From Vreelandella subglaciescola (GTDB lineage: Bacteria > Pseudomonadota > Gammaproteobacteria > Pseudomonadales > Halomonadaceae), in the NCBI RefSeq assembly GCF_900142895.1, contig NZ_LT670847.1:2666001-2730000 (forward strand): a stretch of 64,000 bases of DNA, read 5' to 3'. The position numbers and the translations under genes were made by a program. Below, in pieces: positions 11,644 through 20,335 of this stretch. The notes under the pieces were generated by a model. It made no database searches and was not told where the DNA came from. It saw only the letters and a list, made by a program, of their open reading frames with translations. Position 1 is the first letter of the stretch; each line of letters starts with the position of its first letter.

Positions 11644-11943
11644 TCAGGGCAGCACTTTTTTGAACGGCTTGACCACCACCTGGGCGTAGACGCCGGCAAT
11701 GACGTAAGGGTCGGCGTCGGCCCAGGCTTGAGCGGCATCGAGGCTTTGAAACTCGGCGACCACGAGGCTGCCGCTAAAGCCCGCCTCGCCGGGGTTGTCG
11801 GCGTCGATGGCCGGATGCGGGCCGGCAAGGATCAACCGGCCGTCGTCGCGCAGGGCTTCCAGGCGAGCAAGGTGGTCGGGGCGAGCGGCCAGACGGCGTT
11901 CAAGGCTGTCGGCAACGTCTTCGCTGATAATGGCATAAAGCAT
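11644..11943 (-). CDS. yciI: YciI family protein
   Basis: This 99-residue protein begins [18 protein letters not shown] and ends VKPFKKVLP. It closely follows E. coli YciI along its length, including the conserved His in RPDHLARL, the AGPHPAID loop and the [11 protein letters not shown] segment. The family has a ferredoxin-like dimeric fold; its cellular role is unclear. The ATG at 11943 has a CGGAG ribosome-binding site and gives the family length, although the frame is open further upstream. It is divergent from the RNase AM-like gene. Confidence 0.93.
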   Translation of the reverse strand: MLYAIISEDVADSLERRLAARPDHLARLEALRDDGRLILAGPHPAIDADNPGEAGFSGSLVVAEFQSLDAAQAWADADPYVIAGVYAQVVVKPFKKVLP

Positions 11944-12074
11944 GGGGTAACTCCGCGGGGTGAAAGGGCTGGCGGTGGATAAGTGTGTAATTGACCACGC
12001 TGGTGCAAGCACGCACTATGGCTAAACATTCGCCATGAGGGCGATATATTTTGACAAATTCCCCACGCGGCGTC

Positions 12075-13019
12075 ATGTCCATGTTTTCAAGAACGTCTTC
12101 ACAAGCGTCTTCAAGAACGGCTTCACGAACCCTGTTTCCACCGCGCGGTACGTTGGATGCCGACCAGCACTATTCGCTGGATTTTCATATGCATTCCACA
12201 GCGTCGGACGGCGCGCTCTCACCCACCGAGTTGGTGGCGCTGTGCGCCGAGCGCGGGCTGAGCCATATGGCCCTGACCGATCACGACACTATGGACGGCG
12301 TTTCCGAGGCGGCGGCGGCGGCGCGCGAGGCGGGCATTGAGCTGATGCCGGGCTGCGAAATTTCGACCCGCTGGCGGGGCATCGGCATTCACGTGGTGGC
12401 GCTGATGCCCGATGGCGCCACCGGCCCGCTGGCCGAAGGGTTGGTGCGCCAGCGCCAGGCGCGCATTGAACGCGCCGAGGTCATCGCCGAGCGGCTGGAA
12501 AAAGTCGGCCTGAATGACGCCTTGGCCAAGGCGCGGGCGCAGGCGGGCAGTGAGCGCCCGCTGGGGCGGCCGGACTTTGCCCGGGCGCTGGTCGCCGACG
12601 GCGTGGTGAAAGACTTTGCTGATGCGTTCAAGCGCTATCTGGGCAGCGGCAAAAAGGGCGATGTCAAAGCCCAGTGGCCGGAAATTGGCGAAGCGGTCGG
12701 CTGGATCGTGGACGCCGGCGGCGTGGCGGTGGTGGCGCATCCGTTGCGCTACGCCCTGACGCGGCGCAAGCGCGGCCAGCTGCTGGATACGTTTGTCGAG
12801 GCCGGCGGCCAGGCGGTGGAACTGGTTAACGGTCAGCAAAACGCCGATACCACCCGCGATCTGGCGCGCCAGCTGGTCGAGCGCGGCCTTTATGCTTCCC
12901 TCGGCAGCGATTTTCATTTTCCCGGCAGCCATGCCGCGCCGGGCAGCATGAGCGTCGTGCCGCGCACCGGTGCGCCGCCTATCTGGCAGCACCCGCGCCT
13001 GCGTCTGCTTACTTCCTGA
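12075..13019 (+). CDS. rnm: PHP-domain 5'-3' exoribonuclease, RNase AM (YciV) family
   Basis: The PHP (polymerase and histidinol phosphatase) metal-binding motifs are clear: FHMHSTASDG, LTDHDTMDGV, a Glu in PGCEIS, VVAHPLRY and a final SDFHFPG. The best match is the YciV/RNase AM group, which trims 5' ends of rRNA and removes nucleotides from 3',5'-phosphorylated ends in E. coli. The region after the second motif contains the long helical insertion of that group. The start is doubtful: in-frame ATGs at 12051, 12075 and 12081 all lack a good ribosome-binding site. The 30 or so residues before the conserved domain are Ser/Arg/Thr repeats encoded by 12-bp tandem DNA repeats and are absent from the E. 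coli protein. yciO follows at 45 bp. Confidence 0.85.
   Translation: MSMFSRTSSQASSRTASRTLFPPRGTLDADQHYSLDFHMHSTASDGALSPTELVALCAERGLSHMALTDHDTMDGVSEAAAAAREAGIELMPGCEISTRWRGIGIHVVALMPDGATGPLAEGLVRQRQARIERAEVIAERLEKVGLNDALAKARAQAGSERPLGRPDFARALVADGVVKDFADAFKRYLGSGKKGDVKAQWPEIGEAVGWIVDAGGVAVVAHPLRYALTRRKRGQLLDTFVEAGGQAVELVNGQQNADTTRDLARQLVERGLYASLGSDFHFPGSHAAPGSMSVVPRTGAPPIWQHPRLRLLTS
12084..12131 (+). repeat. Four 12-bp imperfect tandem repeats at the 5' end of the RNase AM gene
   Basis: The units are TTTTCAAGAACG, TCTTCACAAGCG, TCTTCAAGAACG and GCTTCACGAACC. Each keeps a TTCA core at the same place. They precede the part of the gene conserved with YciV. If translated they encode a Ser-Arg-Thr-rich tetrapeptide periodicity. 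A similar 12-bp TCAA-type repeat lies in the leader of the aryl polyene operon. Confidence 0.75.
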
Positions 13020-13064
13020 TTCCACGAGCCCTTACAGAAAATCACGTCCCAAGGAGATGCGACG

Positions 13065-13691
13065 ATGAGCCAGTTCTTTCAGATTCATCCGGAAAATCCG
13101 CAGAAGCGCCTGATCGATCAGGCCGTAGACATTGTCCGCAAAGGCGGTGTGATCGCGTATCCGACGGATTCGGGCTACGCCCTGGGTTGCCATCTGGGTG
13201 AGAAGAAAGCCGTTGAAAAAATTAAATGGCTGCGTTCGCTGGATAACAAGCATAACTTTACCCTGGTGTGCTCGGATCTCTCTGAAATTGGCACCTACGC
13301 CAAGGTAGATAACGCCGAATTCCGGCTGCTCAAGGCGCATACGCCGGGACCCTATACTTACATCCTGACGGCAACCAACGAAGTGCCGCGCCTGCTTTTG
13401 CACCCCAAGCGCCGCTCCATTGGCGTGCGCGTGCCTGACCACCGGATCACCCACGCACTGCTGAGCGCACTGGGTCAGCCGCTGATGAGCGTGACGCTGA
13501 TTCCCGTGGGGGAAACGCTGCCGATGACCGACGCCGAAGAAATTCGTGAGCGCTTTAGCGCGCATTTGGATCTCATCATCGACGGCGGCGCCTGCCATCT
13601 GGAACCGACCAGCGTGATCGATCTGCGCGAGATGCCGCCGGTCATCGTGCGTGAAGGGCGCGGCGATATTACGCCGTTTGTAGAGGCGTGA
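13065..13691 (+). CDS. yciO: YciO protein, Sua5/YciO/YrdC family
   Basis: This 208-residue protein begins MSQFFQIHPENPQKRLIDQA and matches E. coli YciO almost end to end. It shows GGVIAYPTDSGYALGC, the KHNFTLVCSDLSE segment, TPGPYTYIL, and the late PTSVIDLRE...VVREGRGD-type strands. Sua5/YrdC relatives make threonylcarbamoyl-AMP for the tRNA t6A modification. YciO itself carries the same fold, but its role is less certain, so a full t6A function should not be assumed. An AAGGAGA ribosome-binding site precedes the ATG. A terminator follows the stop. Confidence 0.92.
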   Translation: MSQFFQIHPENPQKRLIDQAVDIVRKGGVIAYPTDSGYALGCHLGEKKAVEKIKWLRSLDNKHNFTLVCSDLSEIGTYAKVDNAEFRLLKAHTPGPYTYILTATNEVPRLLLHPKRRSIGVRVPDHRITHALLSALGQPLMSVTLIPVGETLPMTDAEEIRERFSAHLDLIIDGGACHLEPTSVIDLREMPPVIVREGRGDITPFVEA

Positions 13692-13721
13692 TGGCCGCCG
13701 TCTCTGCGACGGCGGATGACG

Positions 13722-13755
13722 ATACGCCCCGGGATTAGTCTTGGGGCGTATTTTT
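13722..13755 (+). terminator. Rho-independent terminator after yciO
   Basis: Stem ATACGCCCC (13722-13730) pairs with GGGGCGTAT (13743-13751) and runs into TTTTA. It overlaps the last codons of the convergent channel gene. A second GC hairpin (about 13693-13715) precedes it. Confidence 0.8.
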
Positions 13756-14622
13756 ATGGCTGCTATCTGCCTGAGCCAGGCGCGGGTCTTCGCTGTTTTC
13801 ATCAAGCCAAGTGCCGCATAGCAAGCAGTAGAGGGCGCGTTTTTCGTGGCGGTCGTGGCCGCAGCCGGGGCAGGCTTCGTCCGAGTAGCGGTCGGCGCGA
13901 ATCGAGCGGATCACCTGGGCGGAGAACACCCCGGTAGGCACGGCGATGATCGAATAGCCCAGCAGCATCAGCAGCATGGTAATGGCCTGGCCCAGCGGCG
14001 TGATAGGCACGATATCACCGTAGCCCACCGTGGTCATGCTGACAATCGCCCAGTAAATCGAACGGGGAATGCTGGTAAAGCCCGCCGACGCCGGCTCGAT
14101 GGTGTACATCAGCGCGGCAAACAGCGTGACGATCATCAGGATGCTCAAGAAAAACAGGAGTATCTGACGCATGCTGCGATTTACGGCGTCGAGCAGCAGC
14201 CGCGCTTCGCCGACAAACTCCATCAGCCGCAGAATACGGAAAATCCGCAGTACTCGCAGCAGGCGGATAATCACCAGCCCCTGAGTGCCGGGGATAAACA
14301 GCACCAGCCACGCGGGCAGTATCGCCAGCACATCGACGACGCCGTAAAAGCTTTTGAGATACAGCGAAGGGCGCTCAAGGCAGTAAATGCGCGCGGCAAG
14401 TTCTAAGGTGAAAAGGACGGTAAAGACCCATTCAAGATAGTTGAATACGTCACCAAAACGCTGGTGATAGGCAGCAACGCTGTCGAGCAGAATGGTTGCC
14501 GTACCGAGCAGGATCGCCGCGATCAGGGCGATATCAAAGCCTTTGGCGACGGGCGTGTCGGATTCAAAAATAATATGAAAGATGCGCGCACGCAGGCCTT
14601 CCGAACCGGGCGTTAAGCTCAT
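13735..14622 (-). CDS. Voltage-gated-type potassium channel with C-terminal zinc-ribbon-like tail
   Basis: This 295-residue protein has six predicted membrane helices. The S4-like segment GLVIIRLLRVLRIFRILRLM has regularly spaced arginines. The pore carries the potassium selectivity filter TVGYGD before a final pore helix. This is the architecture of Kv-like bacterial ion transporters. The cytoplasmic tail after about residue 250 contains CPGC and CLLC pairs separated by a His-rich linker, suggesting a small zinc ribbon; zinc binding is inferred. It starts with MSLTPGSEGLRARIF at 14622 and converges on yciO. Its last codons lie inside the yciO terminator. The physiological role is probably potassium flux in an osmotically stressed organism, but nothing in the context proves it. 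Confidence 0.88.
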   Translation of the reverse strand: MSLTPGSEGLRARIFHIIFESDTPVAKGFDIALIAAILLGTATILLDSVAAYHQRFGDVFNYLEWVFTVLFTLELAARIYCLERPSLYLKSFYGVVDVLAILPAWLVLFIPGTQGLVIIRLLRVLRIFRILRLMEFVGEARLLLDAVNRSMRQILLFFLSILMIVTLFAALMYTIEPASAGFTSIPRSIYWAIVSMTTVGYGDIVPITPLGQAITMLLMLLGYSIIAVPTGVFSAQVIRSIRADRYSDEACPGCGHDRHEKRALYCLLCGTWLDENSEDPRLAQADSSHKNTPQD

Positions 14623-14677
14623 AGTGCTTCCCTGGCAGGCAATAAGCGAAGTAAGGCGGTGTTCTTGATCCGCTAGC

Positions 14678-15613
14678 CTAGCGCAGCGGCACGCGCTGGG
14701 CTAGGTGCCGGGCAAGCGTCAGCGCGGCCTGACCAAAGGCCGTGTTTGGCTGGACGTCGCTGCCAAGCTCGTTGACCAGCGCGAGGGCCAGGCTCTGTTC
14801 GCGTGCCGGCAGATCGGGGTGCTCTGCCAAGCATGCCAACGCGCTCTGCGCGGCGTACAGAAAAACGGCCTGGCCGCTGTCGTGAAAGGCGTCTAGCGCG
14901 AGGGTGGCGCGGTGGAACCATTCGCCGGGCGTTTGCGCGTCGGGTAGCGGCCAGTGGCCGTTGCTCAGCGCATTGCCCCGGGCGGCTTTACTGCTGCCAG
15001 ACGGGCGCAGCGCCACGCTTTCGGCAAGCAAGTCGGCCAGCTCCCAGAGCGCATCGGGCGCGCCGGCTTTGAGTTCAAGCTCCAGCTCGCGGATGGGCGC
15101 GCGCGCCTGCCCACAAATGACCTCACCTTCATCCAGCGCCACTTCAATCACGCTTTGGCGGTAGGTTATTTCAAAGCGCCGACGGGTGAAGTCGGTGCGT
15201 AACTGCACGGCAAGCCGCGTTAGTGTTTCACGGCCCAGCGCTCGCATCGGAGGGAGGTCGGCAAGCCCCGCTAGATCAAGCCCTGAGGCGTCGAGCTTTG
15301 CTGATGCCACTTCCCATTCCCACTCGTTGCGCGTGGAAATCCCGCCGCCGCCGTGCCCGGCGGTTTTCAGAGTTTGCAGCGTAAGGCCATCCACCTGGCG
15401 CAGCCGCAGGGCAATGCGCGCGGCGGCAAGCGTGCCCTCGGGGGTGTCAAAGTAGGCGTTGGCAAGGGTTTGCTTTGCCGATGCGTGGGCGGCCAAGCGG
15501 GGATGGGCAATGAGCTGGGCAGGGCTTTCGGGGGCGAGCGCGAGCTTGAGCTCGATTTCCTGCGGCGCCGGCTCGGCCGCTTTGGCGTTAGGGCGTGAAA
15601 CAGAGCTTGGCAT
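14678..15613 (-). CDS. CYTH domain protein (inorganic triphosphatase-like)
   Basis: This protein of about 311 residues begins MPSSVSRPNAKAAEPAPQ. It has the CYTH signature EIELKLAL near residue 20, followed by the charged tunnel pattern: YFDTPEGTL, RIALRLRQ, TLQTLKTAG, RNEWEWEV, RRFEITY, VALDEGEV and ELELELKAG. These match the ThTPase/YgiF triphosphatase fold, which hydrolyses tripolyphosphate with divalent metal. The C-terminal 100 residues are helical but short for a full CHAD domain. The chosen ATG at 15613 has an AGAGGT ribosome-binding site, while the frame opens 12 codons earlier. It is divergent from the phosphate module, which would suit a polyphosphate-linked role. Confidence 0.8.
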   Translation of the reverse strand: MPSSVSRPNAKAAEPAPQEIELKLALAPESPAQLIAHPRLAAHASAKQTLANAYFDTPEGTLAAARIALRLRQVDGLTLQTLKTAGHGGGGISTRNEWEWEVASAKLDASGLDLAGLADLPPMRALGRETLTRLAVQLRTDFTRRRFEITYRQSVIEVALDEGEVICGQARAPIRELELELKAGAPDALWELADLLAESVALRPSGSSKAARGNALSNGHWPLPDAQTPGEWFHRATLALDAFHDSGQAVFLYAAQSALACLAEHPDLPAREQSLALALVNELGSDVQPNTAFGQAALTLARHLAQRVPLR

Positions 15614-15671
15614 GGCGCGTGCTACCTCTTGGTATGTCGATGATCCCATATGACAATGGGGTGAAACTTTT

Positions 15672-15719
15672 ATGACTTTATGAACTTTTTGTGACGGCGG
15701 CCAGGCCAGTCTCTATACT
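15672..15719 (+). promoter_or_regulatory. Candidate promoter with Pho-box-like repeats upstream of the DUF47-Pit genes
   Basis: A near-perfect -10, TATACT, is at 15714-15719. Upstream lie three related elements, ATGAC (15672), TGAAC (15681) and GTGAC (15691), in a T-rich setting. They resemble degenerate PhoB half-sites, but the spacing is not a clean 11 bp. Regulation by phosphate is a guess from this and from the genes served. Confidence 0.35.
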
Positions 15720-15764
15720 GGCGCCGCCAATTCCGGGCTTTCCGACAACAGGCTTAAAGGCTTT

Positions 15765-16445
15765 ATGGTTACCTCGAATCCTTTCTCTTCAATGTTTGGC
15801 CGCTCGCCATTCCAGCCGCTGCTGGCACATATCGTCAAGGCTAATGAATGTGCCGACCAGCTACTGCCGTTCTTTGAGGCGTCCCTTGAGAATGACTGGG
15901 AAAGCGCGGCCAAACTGCGCGAGAACGTCACGCGCCTTGAGCACGAAGCCGACGAGCTCAAGACCGAGCTGCGCCTCAATCTACCTAACACCATGTTTTT
16001 GCCCGTGTCGCGTTCGGATCTGCTGGATCTGATCAGCGTGCAAGACAAGATTGCCAACAAGGTGCGCGACATTACCGGCATCATGGTCGGACGTAAAATG
16101 CAGGTGCCGGCCTCCCTTGCCGGCCCCATGCGTGACTATATCCGCACCAGCGTGAAGTGCGTGGCGCAGGCGCGCCAGGCGCTTGAGGAGCTGCAGGACC
16201 TGCTGGACTCCGCCTTTGGCCGCAACGTCGCTGACGTGATGCAGAACATGATTCGTGAACTGCATGTGCTGGAGCACCAGACCGACAGCCAGCAGGTGGC
16301 GATTCGCCGTCAGCTGTTTGCGCTGGAAGAAGAGCTTCCGCCGGTGGATGTGATCTTTTTGTACAAGATCATCGACGGTATTGGCGAGCTGTCTGACCGC
16401 GCCGAGCGCGTGGGTAGCCGTCTGCAGATTCTCACCGCGCACTAA
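15765..16445 (+). CDS. DUF47 (PhoU-like) protein paired with Pit transporter
   Basis: This is a 226-residue, mostly helical protein of the TIGR00153/DUF47 group. Recognisable segments are NPFSSMFGRSPF at the start, HIVKANECADQLLPFFEA, VTRLEHEADELKTELRLNLP, the RSDLLDLISVQDKIAN helix and EHQTDSQQVAIRRQLF. The E-E and D-containing helices resemble PhoU metal sites. Family members are encoded beside low-affinity Pit phosphate transporters and probably modulate them. Here the transporter starts ten bases downstream, so the two are surely co-transcribed. The full family length is present with no oddities. Confidence 0.9.
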   Translation: MVTSNPFSSMFGRSPFQPLLAHIVKANECADQLLPFFEASLENDWESAAKLRENVTRLEHEADELKTELRLNLPNTMFLPVSRSDLLDLISVQDKIANKVRDITGIMVGRKMQVPASLAGPMRDYIRTSVKCVAQARQALEELQDLLDSAFGRNVADVMQNMIRELHVLEHQTDSQQVAIRRQLFALEEELPPVDVIFLYKIIDGIGELSDRAERVGSRLQILTAH

Positions 16446-16454
16446 GGGGGCAGT

Positions 16455-17723
16455 ATGCAGGTTATTGCACAGCACGGCGACGTTCTCATCTTTCTGGCCT
16501 GCGCGTTCGGTTTTTTCATGGCCTGGGGCGTGGGCGCCAACGACGTGGCCAATGCCATGGGCACCTCGGTGGGCTCCCGGGCGATTACCATCAAGCAGGC
16601 CATCATCATTGCGGTGGTGTTCGAGTTTCTGGGCGCCTGGCTTGCCGGGGGCGAGGTCACCGATACGATCCGCAAGGGCATTATTGACCCTGAGCTTCTG
16701 CAGGATGACCCGCAACTACTGGTGTACGGCATGCTTGCCGCCTTGCTGGCGGCGGGCACTTGGCTGCTTCTCGCTTCGCTCAAGGGCTGGCCGGTATCGA
16801 CCACCCACTCGATCGTCGGCGCGATTGTCGGCTTTGCCGTGGCCGGGCTGGGCGCATCAACGGTGGACTGGGGCGTGGTGGGCACTATCGCGGCAAGCTG
16901 GATTGTCTCGCCGCTGCTGGCCGGTACGGTGGGCTTTGTGCTGTTCAAGTCGGTCCATCTGCTGATTTTTGAAGACCGCGACCCGCTCGCCGCGGCTAAG
17001 CGCTATGTGCCGTTTTACATGTTTATGGTCGGCTTTATCGTGTCGATGGTCACCATGACCAAAGGGCTCAAGCACGTGGGGCTACACATCAGCTTTGTGC
17101 AAAGCCTGGGGCTTTCGGTGCTGGTGGGGCTTGTTATCACCGGTATCGGGATCATGCTTGAACGGCGCGTCAAGTACGTGCATTCACACGAAGACCAGTT
17201 TGGCTATGCCAACGTCGAGCGCGTGTTTGGCGTGCTGATGTTGTTCACCGCCTGCGCCATGGCCTTTGCCCACGGCTCCAACGACGTGGCTAACGCAGTG
17301 GGCCCGCTGGCCGCGGTGATCAGCGTGGTGCAAAACGGCGGCGAGATCGGCGGTGCTGCGCTGGTGCCCTGGTGGGTGCTGGTGCTGGGTGGCGCCGGTA
17401 TCGTGGTGGGGCTGGTGACCTACGGCCATAAGGTGATTGCCACCGTGGGCACGCGCATCACCGAGCTGACGCCGAGCCGCGGCTTTGCTGCTACGCTGGC
17501 AGCGGCTACTACCGTGGTGCTGGCCTCGGGCACGGGGCTGCCGATTTCGACCACGCAGACGCTGGTCGGCGCGGTGTTGGGCGTGGGGCTTGCTCGTGGG
17601 ATGACCGCGCTCAACCTGCGCGTGATTGGCACCATTGCAGTGTCGTGGCTGATTACCTTGCCCGCTGGCGCCGGGCTTTCCATTCTGTTCTTCTTTATGT
17701 TGAAAGGGATGTTTGGCGCCTAA
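16455..17723 (+). CDS. Low-affinity inorganic phosphate transporter, PiT family
   Basis: This 422-residue integral membrane protein has about ten to twelve predicted helices. The duplicated PiT signature is present: GANDVANAMGTSVGS near residue 27 and GSNDVANAVGPLA near residue 275. Each half also has a substrate-site loop, GWPVSTTHSIVGA and GLPISTTQTLVGA. PiT proteins take up metal-phosphate complexes driven by the proton or sodium gradient. A strong AAGGGGG ribosome-binding site precedes the ATG. It follows the DUF47 regulator by ten bases. Cation coupling cannot be read from sequence alone. argA begins 41 bp downstream. Confidence 0.93.
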   Translation: MQVIAQHGDVLIFLACAFGFFMAWGVGANDVANAMGTSVGSRAITIKQAIIIAVVFEFLGAWLAGGEVTDTIRKGIIDPELLQDDPQLLVYGMLAALLAAGTWLLLASLKGWPVSTTHSIVGAIVGFAVAGLGASTVDWGVVGTIAASWIVSPLLAGTVGFVLFKSVHLLIFEDRDPLAAAKRYVPFYMFMVGFIVSMVTMTKGLKHVGLHISFVQSLGLSVLVGLVITGIGIMLERRVKYVHSHEDQFGYANVERVFGVLMLFTACAMAFAHGSNDVANAVGPLAAVISVVQNGGEIGGAALVPWWVLVLGGAGIVVGLVTYGHKVIATVGTRITELTPSRGFAATLAAATTVVLASGTGLPISTTQTLVGAVLGVGLARGMTALNLRVIGTIAVSWLITLPAGAGLSILFFFMLKGMFGA

Positions 17724-17764
17724 GCCGACCCCCTGATGTAATGACTGCTGCTGGAGAGCTACCC

Positions 17765-19078
17765 GTGGAGACGCGCTTCCCCTTTGTTGACTGGTTTCGT
17801 AACGCGGCGCCGTATATCAATGCGCACCGCGGGCGCACCTTTGTCATTCTGGTTGAGGGCGAGGCGATGGCCTCGGAGCGCGGCGAACAGTTGATCCAGG
17901 ACTTGGCGCTGTTGCATACGCTCGGCGTACGCCTGACGCTAGTGTTCGGCATTCGCCCGCAGGTGCAGGCGGCACTGGAAGAGGCTAGCGTGACGCCGCG
18001 GCGGGTGAACGGGCGCTGGGTGGCGGATGGCGCGGTGATGCGCCAAGTCGAGCGGGTAGCCGCCCAGCAGCGCCTGTGGCTCGAAGCGCGGCTTTCGTTG
18101 GGGCTGCCGAGCACGCCGTTGCACGGCGTGGAGCTGAGCGTGGTCTCGGGCAATTTGGTCACGGCCAAGCCGCTGGGCGTGCGCGAAGGCATCGATTTCG
18201 ACCACAGCGGTGAGGTGCGCCGGGTACGCGCTGGCGCTGTCGAAGGGCTTTTGGATCAGGGCTCGCTGGTACTGCTGCCGCCGCTGGGGTTTTCCAGCAC
18301 CGGCGAAGTGTTTGATCTGGACGCCGCTGACGTCGCTCGGCATGCCGCCGTGGCGCTCAAGGCCGACAAGCTCATCTTGCTGGGCGAGTCTGACGGGCTG
18401 ACCGACGAGCACGGTGCGCTGCTGCGCCAGCTGGCCCCGATTGATGCGGCCCCGCGGTTAAACGCCGCCACGCCGGGCAGCGAGCTTGCCCGCCATCTTC
18501 AGGCCGCTTGCGCGGCCGCGCGCGAAGGCGTGGCGCGTACCCACCTGCTGTCGTGGCGCAATCACGATGCGCTATTGGGCGAGCTTTTTACCCGCGACGG
18601 CGTGGGCACCATGATCACCCAGCACCGCTACGAGCAGCTGCGTCCGGCAACGCTTGGCGACGTGGCCGGCTTGCTAGAGCTTTTAGAGCCGCTCGAGCAG
18701 CGCGGCATGCTGGTGGCGCGCTCCCGTGAGCGCCTTGAGCACGAAATCGACGACTATCTGGTGATCGAGCGCGACGGCATGGTGATCGGCTGCGGTGCGC
18801 TGCAGCTCTTTGACCACGCCGACGTAGCCGAGCTTGCCTGCGTGGCGGTGCATACCGATTATCGCGGCGGCGCGCGCGGCGAGCGGCTGGTTGAAGCGCT
18901 TGAACAACGTGCGCGAACCCGCGGCGTAGGCGCGCTTTTTGTACTCACCACCCACACCGTTCACTGGTTTGCCGAGCACGGCTTTCGTCCGTCAAGCCTG
19001 GACGAACTGCCGCCGCTCAAGCGCGACGCCTATAATCACGCGCGTAAATCCAAGGTGCTGTTCAAGACGCTTGGTTGA
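17765..19078 (+). CDS. argA: N-acetylglutamate synthase ArgA
   Basis: The protein has 437 residues from the GTG at 17765. It catalyses acetyl-CoA + glutamate to N-acetylglutamate, the first step of arginine synthesis. The N-terminal amino-acid-kinase-like domain includes AHRGRTFVILVEGEAM, GVRLTLVFGIRPQVQ, SGNLVTAKPLGV and LPPLGFSSTGEVFDL. The C-terminal GNAT domain begins near residue 290 (YEQLRPATLGDV) and includes ELACVAVHTDYRGGARGERLVE and FVLTTHTVHWFAEHGF. The start is a choice between ATG 17741 and GTG 17765. The GTG has a GGAGAG ribosome-binding site at good spacing and gives the pseudomonad-like start near the FVDWFRNAAPYINAHRG segment, so it is preferred. Confidence 0.94.
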   Translation: METRFPFVDWFRNAAPYINAHRGRTFVILVEGEAMASERGEQLIQDLALLHTLGVRLTLVFGIRPQVQAALEEASVTPRRVNGRWVADGAVMRQVERVAAQQRLWLEARLSLGLPSTPLHGVELSVVSGNLVTAKPLGVREGIDFDHSGEVRRVRAGAVEGLLDQGSLVLLPPLGFSSTGEVFDLDAADVARHAAVALKADKLILLGESDGLTDEHGALLRQLAPIDAAPRLNAATPGSELARHLQAACAAAREGVARTHLLSWRNHDALLGELFTRDGVGTMITQHRYEQLRPATLGDVAGLLELLEPLEQRGMLVARSRERLEHEIDDYLVIERDGMVIGCGALQLFDHADVAELACVAVHTDYRGGARGERLVEALEQRARTRGVGALFVLTTHTVHWFAEHGFRPSSLDELPPLKRDAYNHARKSKVLFKTLG

Positions 19079-19135
19079 GCGTTTCCCTTCTGATGTGCTT
19101 ATTGAAAGCGCCGTTTGTCCCTGTGGCGATGCCCG

Positions 19136-20335
19136 CTACAGGGTGATGAGAATTCCGCCACTGGCCAAGATGATCACCACTGCCCAGGCGGGCAGTTTCC
19201 AGACGTTGAGCAGAAGAAAACCGGTCAGCGCCAGGGCGAACTCACGAGGGCCGAGAATGGCGCTGGTCCAGACTGGTTGATAAAGAGCCGTACCCAGAAT
19301 GCCGACGACTGCCGCATTGGCGCCGTGCATCAGCGCTTGAGCGCTATCCCGGCGGCGAAACCGATTCCAGTGGGGCAGCACCGCTACCAACAGCAGTATC
19401 CCGGGCAGGAATATCATGACTAGCGCAAGGGCAGCACCGAGCAGGCTGCTGCCGTGCGGCGCTATCATCGCGCCCAAATAGGCGGCAAAGGTGAACAGTG
19501 GCCCAGGTACGGCCTGGGCGGCGCCATAGCCTGTCAGGAACGCGTCCGCACTGACCCAGCCGGATTGCACTACCTCGGCTTCGAGCAGTGGCAGCACGAC
19601 ATGCCCACCGCCGAACACCAGGGCGCCGGCGTGATAGAAGGCCTCCATAATCGCCAGAGTGGCGGAGGGGCTGGCCCAGACCAGTAGCGGCAGGCCGGCC
19701 AGCAAGATGACGAAGGCGAGCCCCGCCCAGCGTCCGGCGCGGACGGAGACGAGCAGCGGCAGCTCGGGCGCGCTGGCCTTGGTGTGGGCCCGACACAGCG
19801 CCATACCAGCCAGGGCACCGACCACGATGGCCGCCACTTGGCCCGATGGGCCGCTGACCAGCACCACGGTGAACACCGCGGCCAGAGCGATGCCGGCGCG
19901 TCGAGGATCGGGGCAAAGGCTGCGGGCCATGCCCCACACGGCGTGGGCAACAATGGCTACCGCCATGATCTTGAGGCCGTGGATGATGCCCTGGCTGATA
20001 GGGCCATCAAGCACGGCAGCGCCCAGGGCGAACAGTACCAGCGCGATAGCCGAGGGCAGGGTGAAGGCCGTCCAGGCCGCCGCTGCGCCCCAGGGGCCGG
20101 CGCGCATCAGCCCCAGGGCGAAGCCCATCTGACTACTGGCTGGGCCGGGCATGAATTGGCACAGCGCCACCAGATCGGCATAGGCAGCTTCGGAGAGCCA
20201 GCGGCGCCGCTCCACAAACTCGGTGCGAAAGTAGCCGAGGTGGGCAATGGGGCCGCCGAAGGAGGTCAGGCCCAGCAGCAGAAAGGCGCTGAACACGTCT
20301 CTGACGCGCCCCGAAGGATGTGGCGTATGGCGCAT
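19136..20335 (-). CDS. chrA: Chromate efflux transporter ChrA
   Basis: This 399-residue membrane protein is made of two related halves of about five or six helices each. The first half starts with FLLLGLTSFGGPIAHLGYF and has LVALCQFMPGPASSQMGFALG. The second repeats the theme in FYHAGALVFGGGHVVLPLLE and GYGAAQAVPGPLFTFAAYLGA. These are the signature motifs of the long-chain CHR family, which exports chromate and perhaps other oxyanions. A GGAG ribosome-binding site precedes the ATG at 20335. The gene converges on argA and lies alone between core genes; base composition matches the neighbours, so no recent transfer is evident. The role is inferred from the family. Confidence 0.92.
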   Translation of the reverse strand: MRHTPHPSGRVRDVFSAFLLLGLTSFGGPIAHLGYFRTEFVERRRWLSEAAYADLVALCQFMPGPASSQMGFALGLMRAGPWGAAAAWTAFTLPSAIALVLFALGAAVLDGPISQGIIHGLKIMAVAIVAHAVWGMARSLCPDPRRAGIALAAVFTVVLVSGPSGQVAAIVVGALAGMALCRAHTKASAPELPLLVSVRAGRWAGLAFVILLAGLPLLVWASPSATLAIMEAFYHAGALVFGGGHVVLPLLEAEVVQSGWVSADAFLTGYGAAQAVPGPLFTFAAYLGAMIAPHGSSLLGAALALVMIFLPGILLLVAVLPHWNRFRRRDSAQALMHGANAAVVGILGTALYQPVWTSAILGPREFALALTGFLLLNVWKLPAWAVVIILASGGILITL

